From: Loripinus fragilis
Lineage: Eukaryota; Mollusca; Bivalvia; Lucinida; Lucinidae
Assembly (NCBI GenBank): GCA_964019695.1
Contig: OZ026515.1
Coordinates: 139,559,549-139,623,548 of the forward strand
DNA length: 64,000 nt
Reading direction: 5' to 3'
Part shown: piece after piece, positions 18,660-30,484 of the stretch
Layout: the number at the start of each line of letters is the position of its first letter
Position numbering within the stretch: the stretch's first letter is position 1
Program-made: the position numbers and the translations under genes
Notes under the pieces: model-generated
Told to the model about the DNA's origin: nothing
What the model saw: the letters and a program-made list of their open reading frames with translations, nothing else
Databases searched by the model: none

Positions 18660-19640
18660 TGTAAGAGTTGTAGACCCTTACTGATTGATTCAGTAGGGGT
18701 TGTTGACCCTTCTGATTAATACAATAGCCTTGGAGCTGTGGACCCTATCTGATTAATACAATAGGAGTTGTGAATCCAATAGCCTAGGAGTTGTGGACTT
18801 TATCTGATTAATCCAGGAGAGTTGTGCACCCTATCTGATTAATCCAGTAGGAGTTTGGGACCTTATCTGATTAATTCAGTAGTAGTTGTAGACCCTATTT
18901 GATAAATACAATAGGAGTTGTGAACCCTATCTGATTAATCCAATAGGAGTTGTGGACCCTATCTTATTAATCCAACTTAGGAGTTGTAGACCCTATTAAA
19001 TTGATCCAGTAGGAGTTGTAGACCCTATCTGATTAATCCATTTGGAGCTGAAGACCCTAACTGCTTGATCCAGTAGGAGCTGTAGACCATATCTGATTAA
19101 TACAATAGGAGTTGTGAACCCTATCTGATTAATACAATAGGAGTTTAGGACCCTATCTGATTAATCCAACTTAGGAGTTGTAGACCCTATCTAATTGATC
19201 CAGTAGGAGTTGTAGACCCTATCTGATTAACCCAATGGGAGCTGAAGACCCTAACTGCTTGATCCAGTAGGAGCTATAGACCATATCTAATTAATACAAT
19301 AGGAGTTTAGGACCCTATCTGATTAATCCAACTTAGGAGTTGTAGACCCTATCTAATTGATCCAGTAGGAGTTGTAGACCCTATCTCATTAATACAATAG
19401 TAGTTGTGCACCCTATCTGATTGATCCAATAGGAGTTGTGGACCCTATCTGATTAATCCAATAGGAGTTGTGGACCCTATCCGATTGATCCAATAGGAGT
19501 TGTGGACTCTATCCGATTGATCCAATAGGAGTTGTGGACCCTATTTGATTGATCCAATAGGAGTTGTGGACCTTATTTGATTGATCCAATAGGAGTTGTG
19601 GACCCTATTTGATTGATCCAATAGGAGTTGTGGATCATAC
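18660..19640 (+). repeat. ~32-bp minisatellite, about 31 units, in the RNF4 3'UTR
   Basis: Units approximate AGGAGTTGTGGACCCTAT joined to CTGATTAATCCAAT. Variants alternate TGTAGACC/TGTGGACC and TTGATCC/TTAATCC. Marker variants with AACTTAG start at 18974, 19168 and 19330, and a GAGCTGAAGACC variant occurs twice, so larger blocks of 5-6 units were copied. There are no spacers, so it is not a CRISPR array. The first AATAAA after the stop lies beyond the array, so it is probably transcribed as 3'UTR. Confidence 0.95.
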
Positions 19641-19718
19641 TGAAAGCATGGCTCCCAACTGTTTAAAGCAGGGTGCAGCTTGAAATGTACTTAGAAAGGG
19701 TCTTTGAAATTCCCTGAA

Positions 19719-19724
19719 AATAAA
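19719..19724 (+). terminator. Candidate RNF4 polyadenylation signal AATAAA
   Basis: This is the first AATAAA after the RNF4 stop, just past the minisatellite. Another AATAAA is at 19841-19846. No transcript evidence is available. Confidence 0.45.
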
Positions 19725-19989
19725 ATTATAATGAAAAATGCCAACAAGTCCTATAGAAATGATAATACTGTAAACACGTATTATGGGGAGTACATGTAGT
19801 TTGGATTTGGCACTCTATACTATATAATGAAAATTGCTAAAATAAAAGACCCAAACATTTTAGTTTCAAATCCAGTAACACAAGATATAATTGATAACCA
19901 CTCATCCGAGGTATCTTGTTATCTGTTTCAATAACAACTTTAGAACGGTAGTGTACATGTATGTTACCCGATGGAGTAAAAGCCCTTGA

Positions 19990-20058
19990 AAGGGGCTACT
20001 CTTGGAGGAAAGAATTTGCTCCTTGAGGGAGCAAATTCTTTCTTCTAAGAGTTGTCCC
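19990..20058. repeat. Hairpin GAAAGAATTTGCTCC / GGAGCAAATTCTTTC
   Basis: A perfect 15-bp stem with a short loop, with partly matching outer arms (CTACTCTTGGAG / TTCTAAGAGTTG). The rest of 19640-20340 shows nothing recognised. Confidence 0.8.
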
Positions 20059-20344
20059 TAATTAGGCTTTGATGATAGAAAATTTCTTAATGGTCCTTAA
20101 ATCAAGAAATTGCCAAAATAAAACTACATCAATATGTCAGTCTTATAAAATTGCTAAATTTTAATGCCACAAATTGTTTAAAAAGTGTTTGACGGTATTC
20201 AAGGCCATATGGGATTGAATTTTACCATTTATATTGGGCTGAAAGCCTTGTGAAATTATAAGAAGCATAGAGACCAAACACATGCATACTTATTATGTCG
20301 TCTGTAGCTTTCGAAAAGTTATTTCAGGAATGCCATTAGAGTGT

Positions 20345-20412
20345 CAAACAGTTTGGATCCAGATCAGGCCCATCATTTTGTACGGCCTGTTGTGGGTCCA
20401 AACTGTTTACAA
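20345..20412. repeat. AAACAGTTTGGATCC hairpin, GATCAGGCC type
   Basis: AAACAGTTTGGATCCAGATC and GGGTCCAAACTGTTT are the outer arms, and the inner arm is CAGGCC/GGCCTG. It belongs to the same group as 30137-30203 and 53909-53973. Confidence 0.8.
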
Positions 20413-20461
20413 AAGCTATAGACTTACAAACACTTCATCATAAATTTGCATCACTAGGAAC

Positions 20462-21205
20462 TAGGGCTGCCAGGTTTACACGTGTAAACGGCACCGTTTC
20501 ATGTTTCTGCCACAACCGTTTACAAAATTGACATACCGTTTACACGAACTTTAGCACGTGACCAGCGTCGTGGTTTATTAATAGCATTTCCTAATGAAAA
20601 ATAGTCTTTTTAACAGTAATTCGTCACATCTCGATCTGTATCATCAATCAGATTGTTTGTTCTCTAAGATTCAGCTGTATTTGATAATGTATCTTCCGCT
20701 GCAGTTAGAAATTACGGCAGACATGCTCACTGGGCAATAACAATGTCCCAAATATTGTCTCACTCAGCCACTGCTTGGAACAATTATATTCCTGCATTTT
20801 TAACAGATACTTAAAGAGGAGACGCATGTGAAAGTTTTTTTTTTGTTTACTTCCTTCGGCGTGTGTATTGATGCGTACGTGACGATTCGCAGTTATGTCT
20901 TGTGTGTGTCCACTCATTAATTACATGCTTGCAACTGAAGGAAATGTCTGTAATTTATGAGTCTGCGCATGATTAAATCACTTTCCAATTACTTGATATG
21001 AGTTCTATCACAACATCCAACCAGAAACAATTTCGAATATTTGCACAAGGTACATTTTTCAAAGGGTTTTTATGGGTAATATCGGCGATTTTACGGAGCT
21101 GCATAATAGAAAGAAATCAATCTGGACGTAACATGTAAACGGCATCATTTCGGTTATTGGAACTGGTGTAAACGTTTACCAAATTTTGTAAACGTGGCAG
21201 CCCTA
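20462..21205 (+). mobile_element. hAT-type MITE, second copy, perfect 8-bp target duplication
   Basis: The termini are TAGGGCTGCC and GGCAGCCCTA. CTAGGAAC occurs on both sides (20454-20461 and 21206-21213). The element is 744 bp and has subterminal TTTACACGTGTAAACG motifs. There is no transposase. Confidence 0.94.
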
Positions 21206-21360
21206 CTAGGAACTCTCGGTTCTATCAGAAAGCAGGTCACCATTTTATGAATTCCAGAAAGCTATTGTTAACTCTGATCATACACAGACACAGCATGTGT
21301 TTTACAACTATATAAAACAAAATCCTTTGAAGGCCAGAAACCCCTAAACAGGTACTTTAG

Positions 21361-21426
21361 CAAACAGTGAAGACCCAGATGAAATGCTGCATAATGCAGC
21401 ATTTCATCAGGGTCTGCACCCTTTGC
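21361..21426. repeat. AAACAGT hairpin, AATGCTGC type
   Basis: AAACAGTGAAGACCCAGATG opposite CATCAGGGTCTGCACC. The stem is GAAATGCTGCAT/ATGCAGCATTTC. Confidence 0.88.
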
Positions 21427-21725
21427 TTCAGACAAAATTGATCCTAGGAGAAAAAAAAAATAGACTATTTTTTAGAAATAATGACCTGTGACCCTTCTAT
21501 ACATATAATGAACCATCCTGACTTTCTTTTATGTATCTTTATGAAAAATTCCATTGGTCTGTAAAAGAGTGAATTTTGTAAAAATATCATTCCAAGAACA
21601 GAATTCCATAGATTAATCATTGAACTGATGAGTATATGCAAATATTTTACCATTATTTAATGAAGATACTCAAGATTGAAGCCATTGTCAGTGCACAAAA
21701 ACACTGTAGCAGGTTCCTGTCAAAA

Positions 21726-21966
21726 AATGGGCCTCGACGTGAGAAAACCTGTCTTTGGAGGTTTGCGAACAACAAATGCACAGACCAGCCTGCGCATACG
21801 CACAGTCTGATCAGCCCCTTTGCTATTCCTTAATGGAAAGTATAATATCTAGAATTGCTACAAACGAAATTTCAATTTTCTAGCTAGTCTTTGTAGCTGA
21901 GTAGGCTGGTTTGAATATCACTTTGTCGGAAACCCTGAAGACAGGTTTTGTCACGACTCGGCCGAA
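21726..21966 (+). mobile_element. Family C MITE
   Basis: GGGCCTCGACGTGAGAAAAC and CTGTCTTTGGAGGTTTGCG on the left mirror CGGAAACCCTGAAGACAGGT and TTTGTCACGACTCGGCC on the right. Confidence 0.88.
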
Positions 21967-22592
21967 ATGATTTCTGTTCAGTCCAGAGGTGCAATTTTAT
22001 TATAAGTTTTATTGTGTGGGTGTAAACAGTGAGGATCTTGATCAGCTGGCTTCTAGTCTGGATCTACACTGTTTTAAAAGAGAATTACAAAATTTTGTAA
22101 ACATGATGATGGTTGTTCTGTCAATTACTTTCATGTCATCTAGAACCATGCAGTTTAGTCAAAGTGCTCCACATGTCCATACCAGCAAAGCTTTTTCTCT
22201 CTCAAGATAAGGTCAAGGCCCTCAAACTCATATTTTGACAGTACTTCTATTGATTGATAATGAAGAGTGGTCTTGTCATGGCTTTGTCTTTGCACTGCTA
22301 GCTCAAAAGGTTCGGCTTGGTCAGTGGCAAAGTCTCACTGGCATGGAGCATTATTTTCTGGCACATATGCAGCATTTCATAAGATTCTACATAATTTGCC
22401 AAGACAAAAACAATCTTCAGAGAAAGAAATATCATTTTTATTTGAAAATTATAACCTGTGATCCCTCAATATATGCAATGGACCATCCCAAGTGTATTGT
22501 ATTAAACCCAAAGGAAGAATCCAAAAGTGCATAAAGGGTTAACTTAATGTATCCCGAAAGTTGTGTGGTCTGAACAGTATGAAACCATACAA

Positions 22593-22703
22593 GTTATTGA
22601 GCAAGATACTTTATCCTATGTTTAGAACTGGTTCAACTGAGGAAGACCTGTCCCAACAAGACTGAAAAAATGTTAACTGGGATGTAAAAATCAAATCAAT
22701 AAA
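22593..22703 (+). mobile_element. SINE family 2, 3' fragment
   Basis: TTGAGCAAGATACTTTATCC, AGAACTGGTTCAACTGAGGA and AAATCAAATCAATAAAC match the tail of the 15683 copy. The tRNA head is missing. Confidence 0.75.
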
Positions 22704-23236
22704 CATACAAGGCCAAAGTTGAATTCCTCACTGAGAGCAGAGGTCTTATTATCTTCTATTGCTCACTTTATGCACCTTTCAAATATCAGCCCAAACTTTT
22801 GGTTCAAAAATCATTTATTTAGATCAGTTTATAACTGTCTTAGCTTGTATGTGTGCATGGGATACAACATGATTTGTTTTTCATGGCGAAACCAACAAAG
22901 TGGCATGTACGCTCAGCAAAAACTTAGTTCAGCTTTAGCTGGTATGTGACCCAGCACTTCATGTGGAGCCTGTATTATGTGTTTGTTTTAAAAGTGAAAA
23001 TAATGGCCATTATATAAAAATTAATACTTAGAAAACTGCAAATTGTATTTTTTTTTCTGGTATTGCTCACATTTCATGCAAGATTTAAAGGGTCTGTAAG
23101 TGTTTATCCTGATTTTCCCATACATATTGATACAATTAGTATGTGACTGCCCATTGTATACTTTCAGGGGACACAGAAATTTTTTTGTATTTAAATAAAG
23201 ATGTATATCTGTCCCTGATGGATGTTTTGATATTAG

Positions 23237-23300
23237 CAAGCAGTGTAGACCCTGGTGAAATGCAGCATGATGCTGCATTTCATCTGGGTCTTCACTGAAT
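23237..23300. repeat. AAGCAGT hairpin, AATGCAGC type
   Basis: AAGCAGTGTAGACCCTGGTG opposite CATCTGGGTCTTCACTG. The stem is AAATGCAGCAT/ATGCTGCATTT. Confidence 0.85.
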
Positions 23301-23309
23301 GCCAAAGTA

Positions 23310-25505
23310 CTCATTTAGGGGTTTCCAGAATACAAATGGTTAAATGATAGTTAAATACAGACTACTGGGGTGCTTGTACTTATTGCATATATGTTGTCTC
23401 TTCTAACGTGCATGTGCAAACTACCAAGTGAGACTGCAGGTTAATATATTGTCACAAGCTTTATCTACATCCATACTTGGTATATGAGTGCAGTGTAGGC
23501 TCAGGCTAGACTGTGTATGTACATAATTATATGAACCTTTGGGATTATTACCAAAGCTCATGTGCTGGCCCTTTTTCCACGTCATCTAAACAAATTTTAT
23601 TTAGAAAAGTACATGAACAAGTTGGCTGCTGAAACAAAATATACTACACAACACTTGTATGAAATTGCTCAATTTGATGATAAAAAAAATGATTTTTTGA
23701 TGCCATATTTTTGTTTTAAGTAAAATACCATGTTTATTATTAAAATGAACTGTTTTGTTTTTTCATGTTTGTTACTTTTATTCATCTGTTGTTTATATAG
23801 GGATTAAGCTTGGTTATTCATGAATTAACATTGAAAAACACTGATCGTTATTATTACATAAATTCAACATTATATTCCCCAAAATATACAAAAGGTATGG
23901 CACTATATTTTGTCAACAGGCGGTTTGAGGTTTTCATTAGTACATGTATTCATGTCCCAGGGCCAAGACATATATAAGAGCGATAAACGGACCAGCTGTC
24001 ATAAAATGTTGTGGTCAGGAATAGGTGTATTCAAGGTACCGAATCAATGTATTATCAGCATGTGAATTGCCTTGTTAATACATGGGTTTTACACAGATTT
24101 TCTGCCAAAATGAGTACATGTATTAAAGATTTTCCAGCTGAAACAAGATGTGATCAGCTTATAAGTTTTTGGTACTTATCACATAAACAAGCAGATAGCT
24201 CAGACGAGCATGGGCATTTGCGCAGTAACACCAGAGCCTCCTCTTCTCACACAGGTAAAGAAGTGACACAGGTCAAGGATCGGGTCAAAATTTAGCCATC
24301 CTAGGAAAGTCGTTAATAAAATTTTGGTCCCCAACTTGTATCGTCAGATGATCATGAATGTTCGGAAGGTTATGAATGTGGTCTTCTTTACAATTTATGA
24401 GCCTGCAATCCAGGTTGCGATGCCAAATGATAAAGGTGTTACTGCCGTATTCTACAGGAATAAAGTGTTAAAAATACTAAAGTCGTATTTTGGAAAACAA
24501 CGGCCGAAGCATGGACTTATGTTTCTTCAGATAATGCTCTTTCGCACAGGGTTGCTATCGTGACGAAGTTTCATGAAGATGAATAGGTAAAGCTCTTGCC
24601 CCACATACCCTATTTCCTATATTAGACGAAAGTGATGCTAGCTGGGAGAAAATATTCACATCATTCTTCTGTGGGGTCTGTTGTTTTTCAGTACCCAAAG
24701 GTATTAATCACAAAATGGCGCAAAAGACATTCCATATGTGGATTAAAAGGCTGAAACTTTGCATAACAGTGGTGAATATTTTGAAGGAATGAAATAAATC
24801 AATCTCTGATTTTATAAGTTGTTACTGATTCCTTACCCAAATGACACTACTTAAAAATCATCTCTCGTATATTCTTAACCCATATAAGCCTGGGACATTA
24901 ACAAACAGTACAGAGCCAGCCAGATCAGACACCGCAGAATGTGTTGTCATCTTGTCGGAGGGAAATTGTTTTGGCATCATCCGTCTGGAACCATATCTCA
25001 TTACCTATTAGCCAGACTTGATGCATTCTTGGTATCAATGATCAGTACCATAGACAGTTGATATCCTATAAGTTTCAACTCCTAAACTCTTGAGTTTAAT
25101 TTCCCTTGACTTAGAATAGGCATATAGAGTACAAAAGCTATGTGAGTTTTTTTTGTGCAATGAACTTCACATTTCCCCAAAGCTATTACAATATATCTGA
25201 CAACTTCTCAATATGAGCCACAATTGCCAAGTGCCTGCAGATAAGCAAATTAGTGTCAAAAAAATTACTTGACTACTTAGGCGGGGTCAAAAGTCTTTTT
25301 TTAAATTTCACATTAACTAGGTCTGTCAATATTTTTAACCAAAATTTTGCATACTGACAGGAATAATAGGTATGAGACACATCCTCGACCTCTGGGTGGG
25401 ATCAAAAGGTCAAAAAAAACATTCAGAAAGTAATCATGTGTATCAAACTAAAGGAATGAAGTGTAGAACACCACACAAGCAAATTCAATGCAAAATGGTC
25501 TGGCA
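23310..25505. other. Intergenic, no gene supported
   Basis: AT-rich sequence. Only a degenerate AAACAGTACAG / GATCAGACACCGCAG fragment near 24895-24945 is recognisable. The short ORFs at 24011-24295 and 24324-24563 show no domain and no splice context. Confidence 0.4.
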
Positions 25506-25510
25506 CTATT

Positions 25511-25810
25511 CTAGAAAAAATTTAGAATTTTCTAGAACTATGCTCTAGAACTGTTCTAGAAATGTTCTAGAATGTTTAACTTACAACTGTTCTTAAAAAA
25601 CTGGACTTTTCTGGAACAATTGAAGAACACCCCCCCCCCCCCCCAAAAAAAAAAAAAAATGTCCCATATAACGTTCAATATATGTCACTGAATTGTTCGA
25701 GTAGATATTTAGAATGGTTGTAGAACAACTTCAGATATGTTCTAATGGTTTATCCTAGAACTGATCTAGAGCATACCTCAAGAACTTTTCTAGAACTGTT
25801 CCAGAAAAAG
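25511..25810. repeat. Cluster of TTCTAGAA / TTCTAGAACNGTTCTAGAA palindromes
   Basis: TTCTAGAA-type words recur about ten times, e.g. ACTGTTCTAGAAATGTTCTA, CTAGAACTGTTCCAGAA and CCAGAACAGTTCTAC. A poly-C/poly-A run at 25631-25659 interrupts them. One more TTCTAGAA is at about 26440. The words match the TTCnnGAA core of heat-shock elements, but no promoter is nearby. Confidence 0.75.
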
Positions 25811-25869
25811 GTTTGTTCCAGAACAGTTCTACAACAAACTATTTCAACATTTATGATATTGTTTTGAAA

Positions 25870-27010
25870 CCTTGTCAGTGATTCTAAAGATGTTCCAACC
25901 AGGTGCCCCAGTATTGATTCCCATTGCTATGGTAATGGCCATTGTCAGGAATGTCATTTAGCAAGGCACATTTTCCCCAGCCTCAGTAGATCACCCAGGA
26001 AGTGCGATTCCATGAAATGTAACCTTTACATATCTGAAATACTGTTGACATGGCCTTAAACCCCAAAAAGTAATCCCAACGTGTCTGCCATGCTCATACA
26101 GTTGACACAATAAATAAACAAGCATTAACTGAAGAAGAATTATTGAAGAAAACAAACAGATCACCTAGTTGGCCTGAATGCTTTCAGTTATTACCACCCT
26201 GCTACCCCGACCAAAATATTGTCTTAAATTTGTTAGAAACAAACAGAAACCCCAGCAACAATTAAGAGTAAAAATAGAAACTGTGTCTCAGCTCCACTCA
26301 CTGTCTCAGATAATAATACTATCATATTTGCTATCTAGAAACTGCCACACAAATGTTTTTGGAGAGCCTTTATAATTCCTCTAATTCTGGCAGCCGTCTT
26401 TTCCCCAGCATCCATCTGGTTAAGAGATGTTTGTTCTTGAAATGTTCTAGAATATTTTTTAACATTTGTAGAACTTGTTGGCGATCGGCAGAGAGGGGTC
26501 AAAATATGACTTGAAATGCACCCCTGACGGATTTGTACATCATATATAATTATCGTAAAATGAAACCTGATATGTCCTCGTTCTGATAGGGTATGAGTGG
26601 TCCAAATGCCTGAAAAGGGGACATAATCGGTCATACTGAAAACCAAGTAAAATGCATATTGCTCCTAGTATTACTAATCAACACTCTTGAAAATGATATT
26701 TTTTCTTGAATACTGCAAAGTTTCACTGAACAAATGTAGATATTTTTCATTTGCGTGATAATGATACAAGAAATAGTACTAATATAAGAGGGGGAAAGGT
26801 ACCGTCGTAAAGCCATACTTGTACTAGACTTTTGCCAAAGTACTAAAGTATTAAAACCGTGACTGCTAATAGACCCCCTTCACCCCAGAGTGAATATTGT
26901 ACACTATGATTTTCAGCATCAGGGTTCGGCGCACAATTAATCGGTACCATTCAACTCCATGTAAAAAGGCGGAATTCGAGCATCTGCAAATTTTTCCAGG
27001 ACATTGCTTG
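25870..27010. other. Intergenic, nothing recognised
   Basis: No repeat or gene is recognised. The minus-strand ORF at 26335-26646 has no domain and no codon-level support. Confidence 0.35.
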
Positions 27011-27013
27011 GAC

Positions 27014-28735
27014 TTTTTAGCTCACCTGAGCCGAAGGCTCATGGGTGAGCTAATAGTATACCAGTGACTCTGGCGTCCGTCCGTCGTCCGTCCGTCAACA
27101 TTTTCAAACATCTCCTCTGAAACCACTGGGCCAATTGAACTCAAATTTCATATGGTGACTCCTTAGGATGCGGGAACAAAAGTTTGTTCAAATGGTCCTG
27201 GTCACATGACCAAGATGGCCGCCACGCCCATATATGGTAAAACCCCTTTCAAAATCTTCTTCTCCAGAACCAGAAGGCCGATGACCTCGGGACTTGGTAT
27301 GTAGCATAGGGGATGTGGTGCCTACCAAGTTTGTTCAAATGATGGTCCTAGGTTGACCTTGACCTACTTAGCGTCAAGGTCAAATTTGATTCTTAATGCA
27401 TTTACATGGGAAATTTTTTGAAATTTTTTTTTTGAAAACTGTCGAAGCCTTAGTCATTATTCTCACTTTATATGTTTAACCTAATGAGACAATGACTATA
27501 AATAAGTTCCAAAGGTCAAGGTTGACCTTTGACCTTTTAGCAAAGTCGTCCATATTGGAGTCCCATCAAGATATTAAAACATAGTTTTCTCACAAACCAT
27601 TGGCCAAATTGAACTCAAATTTCATGTGAAGACTCCTTATGCTTAGTTAGCCAAAATTTATACAAAATATATTGGTCACATGACCAAGATGGCTGCCATG
27701 CCCATATATGGTAAAAACCCTTTAAAAATCTTCTCCAGAACCAGAAGGCCGGTGACCTTGGGACTTGGCACGTTGCATTGTGAATGTAGAGCCTACCAAG
27801 TTTGTTCAAATGATGATCCTAAGTTGACCTTGATCTACTTAACGTCAAGGTCAAATTTGCCTCCTAATGCACTTAAATGGGATTTTTTTTTAAAAGTTTA
27901 TTTTATGAATACTGTTGAAGCCTTAGTCATTATTCTCACTTGATATGTTAAACCTAATGAGACAATGGCTTTAAATAAGTTCCAAAGGTCAAGGTTGACC
28001 TTTAACTTTTCAGCGAAAGTCGCTCATATTGGAGTCCCATCAACACATTAAAACATAGTTTCCTCAGAAACCACTAGGCCAATTGAACTCAAATTTCATA
28101 TGAAGACTCCTTATGATAGGTTAGCCAAAATTTATACCAATTGTACTGGTCACATGACCAAGATGGCCACCATGCCCATATATGGTAAAAACCGGCCACC
28201 ATGCCCATATATGGTAAAAACCCTTTAAATATCTTCATCTCTGGAACCAAAAGGCCAATGGCCTTGGGACTTGGTATGCAGCATTGGGGATGTGGGCCCT
28301 ACCAGATTTGCACAAATGATGAATCTAGGTTAACCTTGACCTACATTATGGCAAGGTCAAATTTGATTCCTAATGCATTTATATGGGAAAAATCTTGAAA
28401 TGTTCATTTTTCTATAACTGTTTAGGCCGAAATCATAATACTTGCAACCTAATGAGACAATGGTTTTATATAAGTATTAAATGTCAAGCTGACCTGTGAC
28501 CTTTTATCCAAGGCCACTTTTTTGGACTGCCACAAACCTATCTAAATATCTTTTCCTCAGAAATCACTGGGCTGTTTGATGGAGTTTTCATTAGATTGTT
28601 TTAGGCCTTTTGACCTAAATGGCCGCAACCCCCATAAAACGAACTATGTTACATTGTAAGCTGTAGTTGATCTTGACCTATTTTAACATTATTAAGGAGA
28701 TCAGGTGAGCGCTTCAGGACCGCCAGGTCCTGTAG
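27014..28735 (+). repeat. Bivalve-type repeat with three ~473-bp internal units
   Basis: It starts TTTTAGCTCACCTGAGCC, followed by GTCCGTCCGTC. Three units carry GGTCACATGACCAAGATGGC at about 27202, 27674 and 28149, with CCAGAACCAGAAGGCC and TGACCTTGACCTAC. It ends ATCAGGTGAGCGCTTCAGGA, then CCGCCAGGTCCTG, partly inverse to the start. There is no transposase. A minus-strand fragment is at 46785-47032. Confidence 0.8.
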
Positions 28736-29117
28736 TTTCTGCCTGTGAGTGGCAAGATCTGTCATTCACCTATCAAAAAAAGTGAAAACACAACCTACCT
28801 TGATAATCTGGTTTTCTCAGCATTCTCCGTTCTTTGAGGAACAGTCAAAAAATTCAGGCTGAAATCCGACCGGCGTCATACGTTACCTGGGGAGTGCGCC
28901 GGGGAGTCTGTGACAAAAAAGTCCACACAAAGATGCATTTTTCTGCATCAGCCTGACAAACATAGACCAATGTTGAATTACATGTACATTTAAAGTCGAA
29001 TAAAGCACCCACGCCATAAAGGACCCAGAAACGGCAAGCTCTAAATTTCTAAAGATACTGTTTTCGTGGGCTACCAAACCGGAAGACTGTATTTGAATAA
29101 CACCATCACCACCTGCC

Positions 29118-30060
29118 ACGGTGGAAAATGGTTTTAGTGCTTTTCACAGGGCTATATTTAAATGGTGTATAACAACTTAATCCGTCAGGGGGTGCATTAA
29201 ACTCAAAATTGAGAGGGGTTTTAGCTGTTCTGTCGATCGCCTATTACTGCTCATGAAATGGGTGTTTGGCGTCTTGAAAACCATTCCATCCGCATGTATA
29301 CGTGGGAGCGCAGTGGCTCAGTGGTAGAGTGCTTGACTCGGGACCGCGAGTTCGAGCCTCAGCGGCGTCACTGTGCTGTGTCCTTGAACAAGACATTAAT
29401 CCTAGCTTAGTACTGGTTCAACCCAGTAGGACCCGCCCCTAATAAACTGAAAGATTGTTGAGGAGACATAAAGAATCAAATCAATCAAAATTATGTATAC
29501 AAGGTATTCTTAGAGGACCCTGTGGTTGTCTGGTATTTCCCTTGAGACAAAATGAATGAGAAAACACAAAATGTCCAAGAAGACGTCCGAATACTGGAGA
29601 CAGTAGTCTAAAGTACAACTTTGAGATTTGGGACGATGGAAATGTATTTAAATAAGTCACGTATTTGGCCTCTTATAATTATTGTCAGACATCGATCTTT
29701 GATAAAATGTTTGATAATAAGAAAGCAGTCAGACACAAAGCTGATCAATTGCCAATTATTACGTGTGTAGGACCACAGTTTCAGACGTTCATTATGAAAA
29801 TAAGTTGTTTATCAGTAATTTAAATCCATGCACTAAACTAATCGTGTAACTGAAACTATTAGCACAAATGGTTAACCCTTTATGTACTAATAGATTATTA
29901 TTTCTGGTTTGAAACAGTAAACTTGAGATCGTCCAAGGGCGTACCTGAGGCATTTTATAGAATACGCACTCTACAGTGGGTCTAAGTATGCTACCCCTAC
30001 AAGCTTCGCCATCTGGTGGAAAATGGTTTTAGGGCTTTTCACAGGGCTATGTAAAATGAG
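29118..30060 (+). repeat. Direct repeats GGTGGAAAATGGTTTTAG ~900 bp apart
   Basis: GGTGGAAAATGGTTTTAGTG with CTTTTCACAGGGCTAT near 29118 recurs near 30015 with one or two changes. The segment between contains the SINE and otherwise unrecognised sequence. The significance is unknown. Confidence 0.6.
29303..29490 (+). mobile_element. tRNA-derived SINE, family 2, full length
   Basis: GCAGTGGCTCAGTGGTAGAG is the A box and GAGTTCGAGCCTC the B box. The body is GTCCTTGAACAAGACATTAA, then TAGTACTGGTTCAACCCAGT, and the tail is AATCAAATCAATCAAAA. Confidence 0.9.
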
Positions 30061-30136
30061 TTTACTATTAGTTGCATTTTTCTTCCGAAAAATCAAATTG
30101 ACTAGTTACCTACCAGTGCCATCTGCTGATAACCTT

Positions 30137-30203
30137 TGCAAACAGATTGGACCCAAATCAGGCCCGACATTTTGTCGGGCCTGATCTGGATCCAACCTGT
30201 TAG
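30137..30203. repeat. AAACAGATTGGACCC hairpin, GATCAGGCCCGACA type
   Basis: The inner stem ATCAGGCCCGACA/TGTCGGGCCTGAT is perfect. Outer arms are AAACAGATTGGACCC and GGATCCAACCTGTT. Confidence 0.88.
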
Positions 30204-30414
30204 ACACTCTGATGGTATTCCTGAAAGAAGTTTTTGAAAAAGTTGATTTTGACAAAAGGGGGAAGAATTAAGTAGCGAAAAACTACTTGTGGCGCCAAGT
30301 TGTACGCACGTGCGTTTTTGCGTACCCTTGTCGTCCATGGTATATATCAAGGTGTCACAAGTTATTATTTCCATTTTTTTATTTCTTCCTCTGAAGATTG
30401 TTTTTGTCTTAGCA

Positions 30415-30478
30415 AATAGTGTAGGTACTGGTGAAAACCCACATTATGCATTTTATCTGCGTCCTCACTGTTTACCAC
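30415..30478. repeat. Decayed AAACAGT hairpin
   Basis: AAATAGTGTAGGTACTGGTG opposite TTTTATCTGCGTCCTCACTG, a mutated relative of the AATGCAGC type. Confidence 0.6.
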
Positions 30479-30484
30479 AGTACT

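Noticed and set aside
18660..19640. Regular ~32-bp repeats as a CRISPR array
   Set aside because: Repeats are contiguous without unique spacers, units vary internally, and the setting is a spliced eukaryotic gene.
26335..26646. 103-codon minus-strand ORF
   Set aside because: No domain, splice context or repeat identity. Its length is expected by chance in 64 kb.
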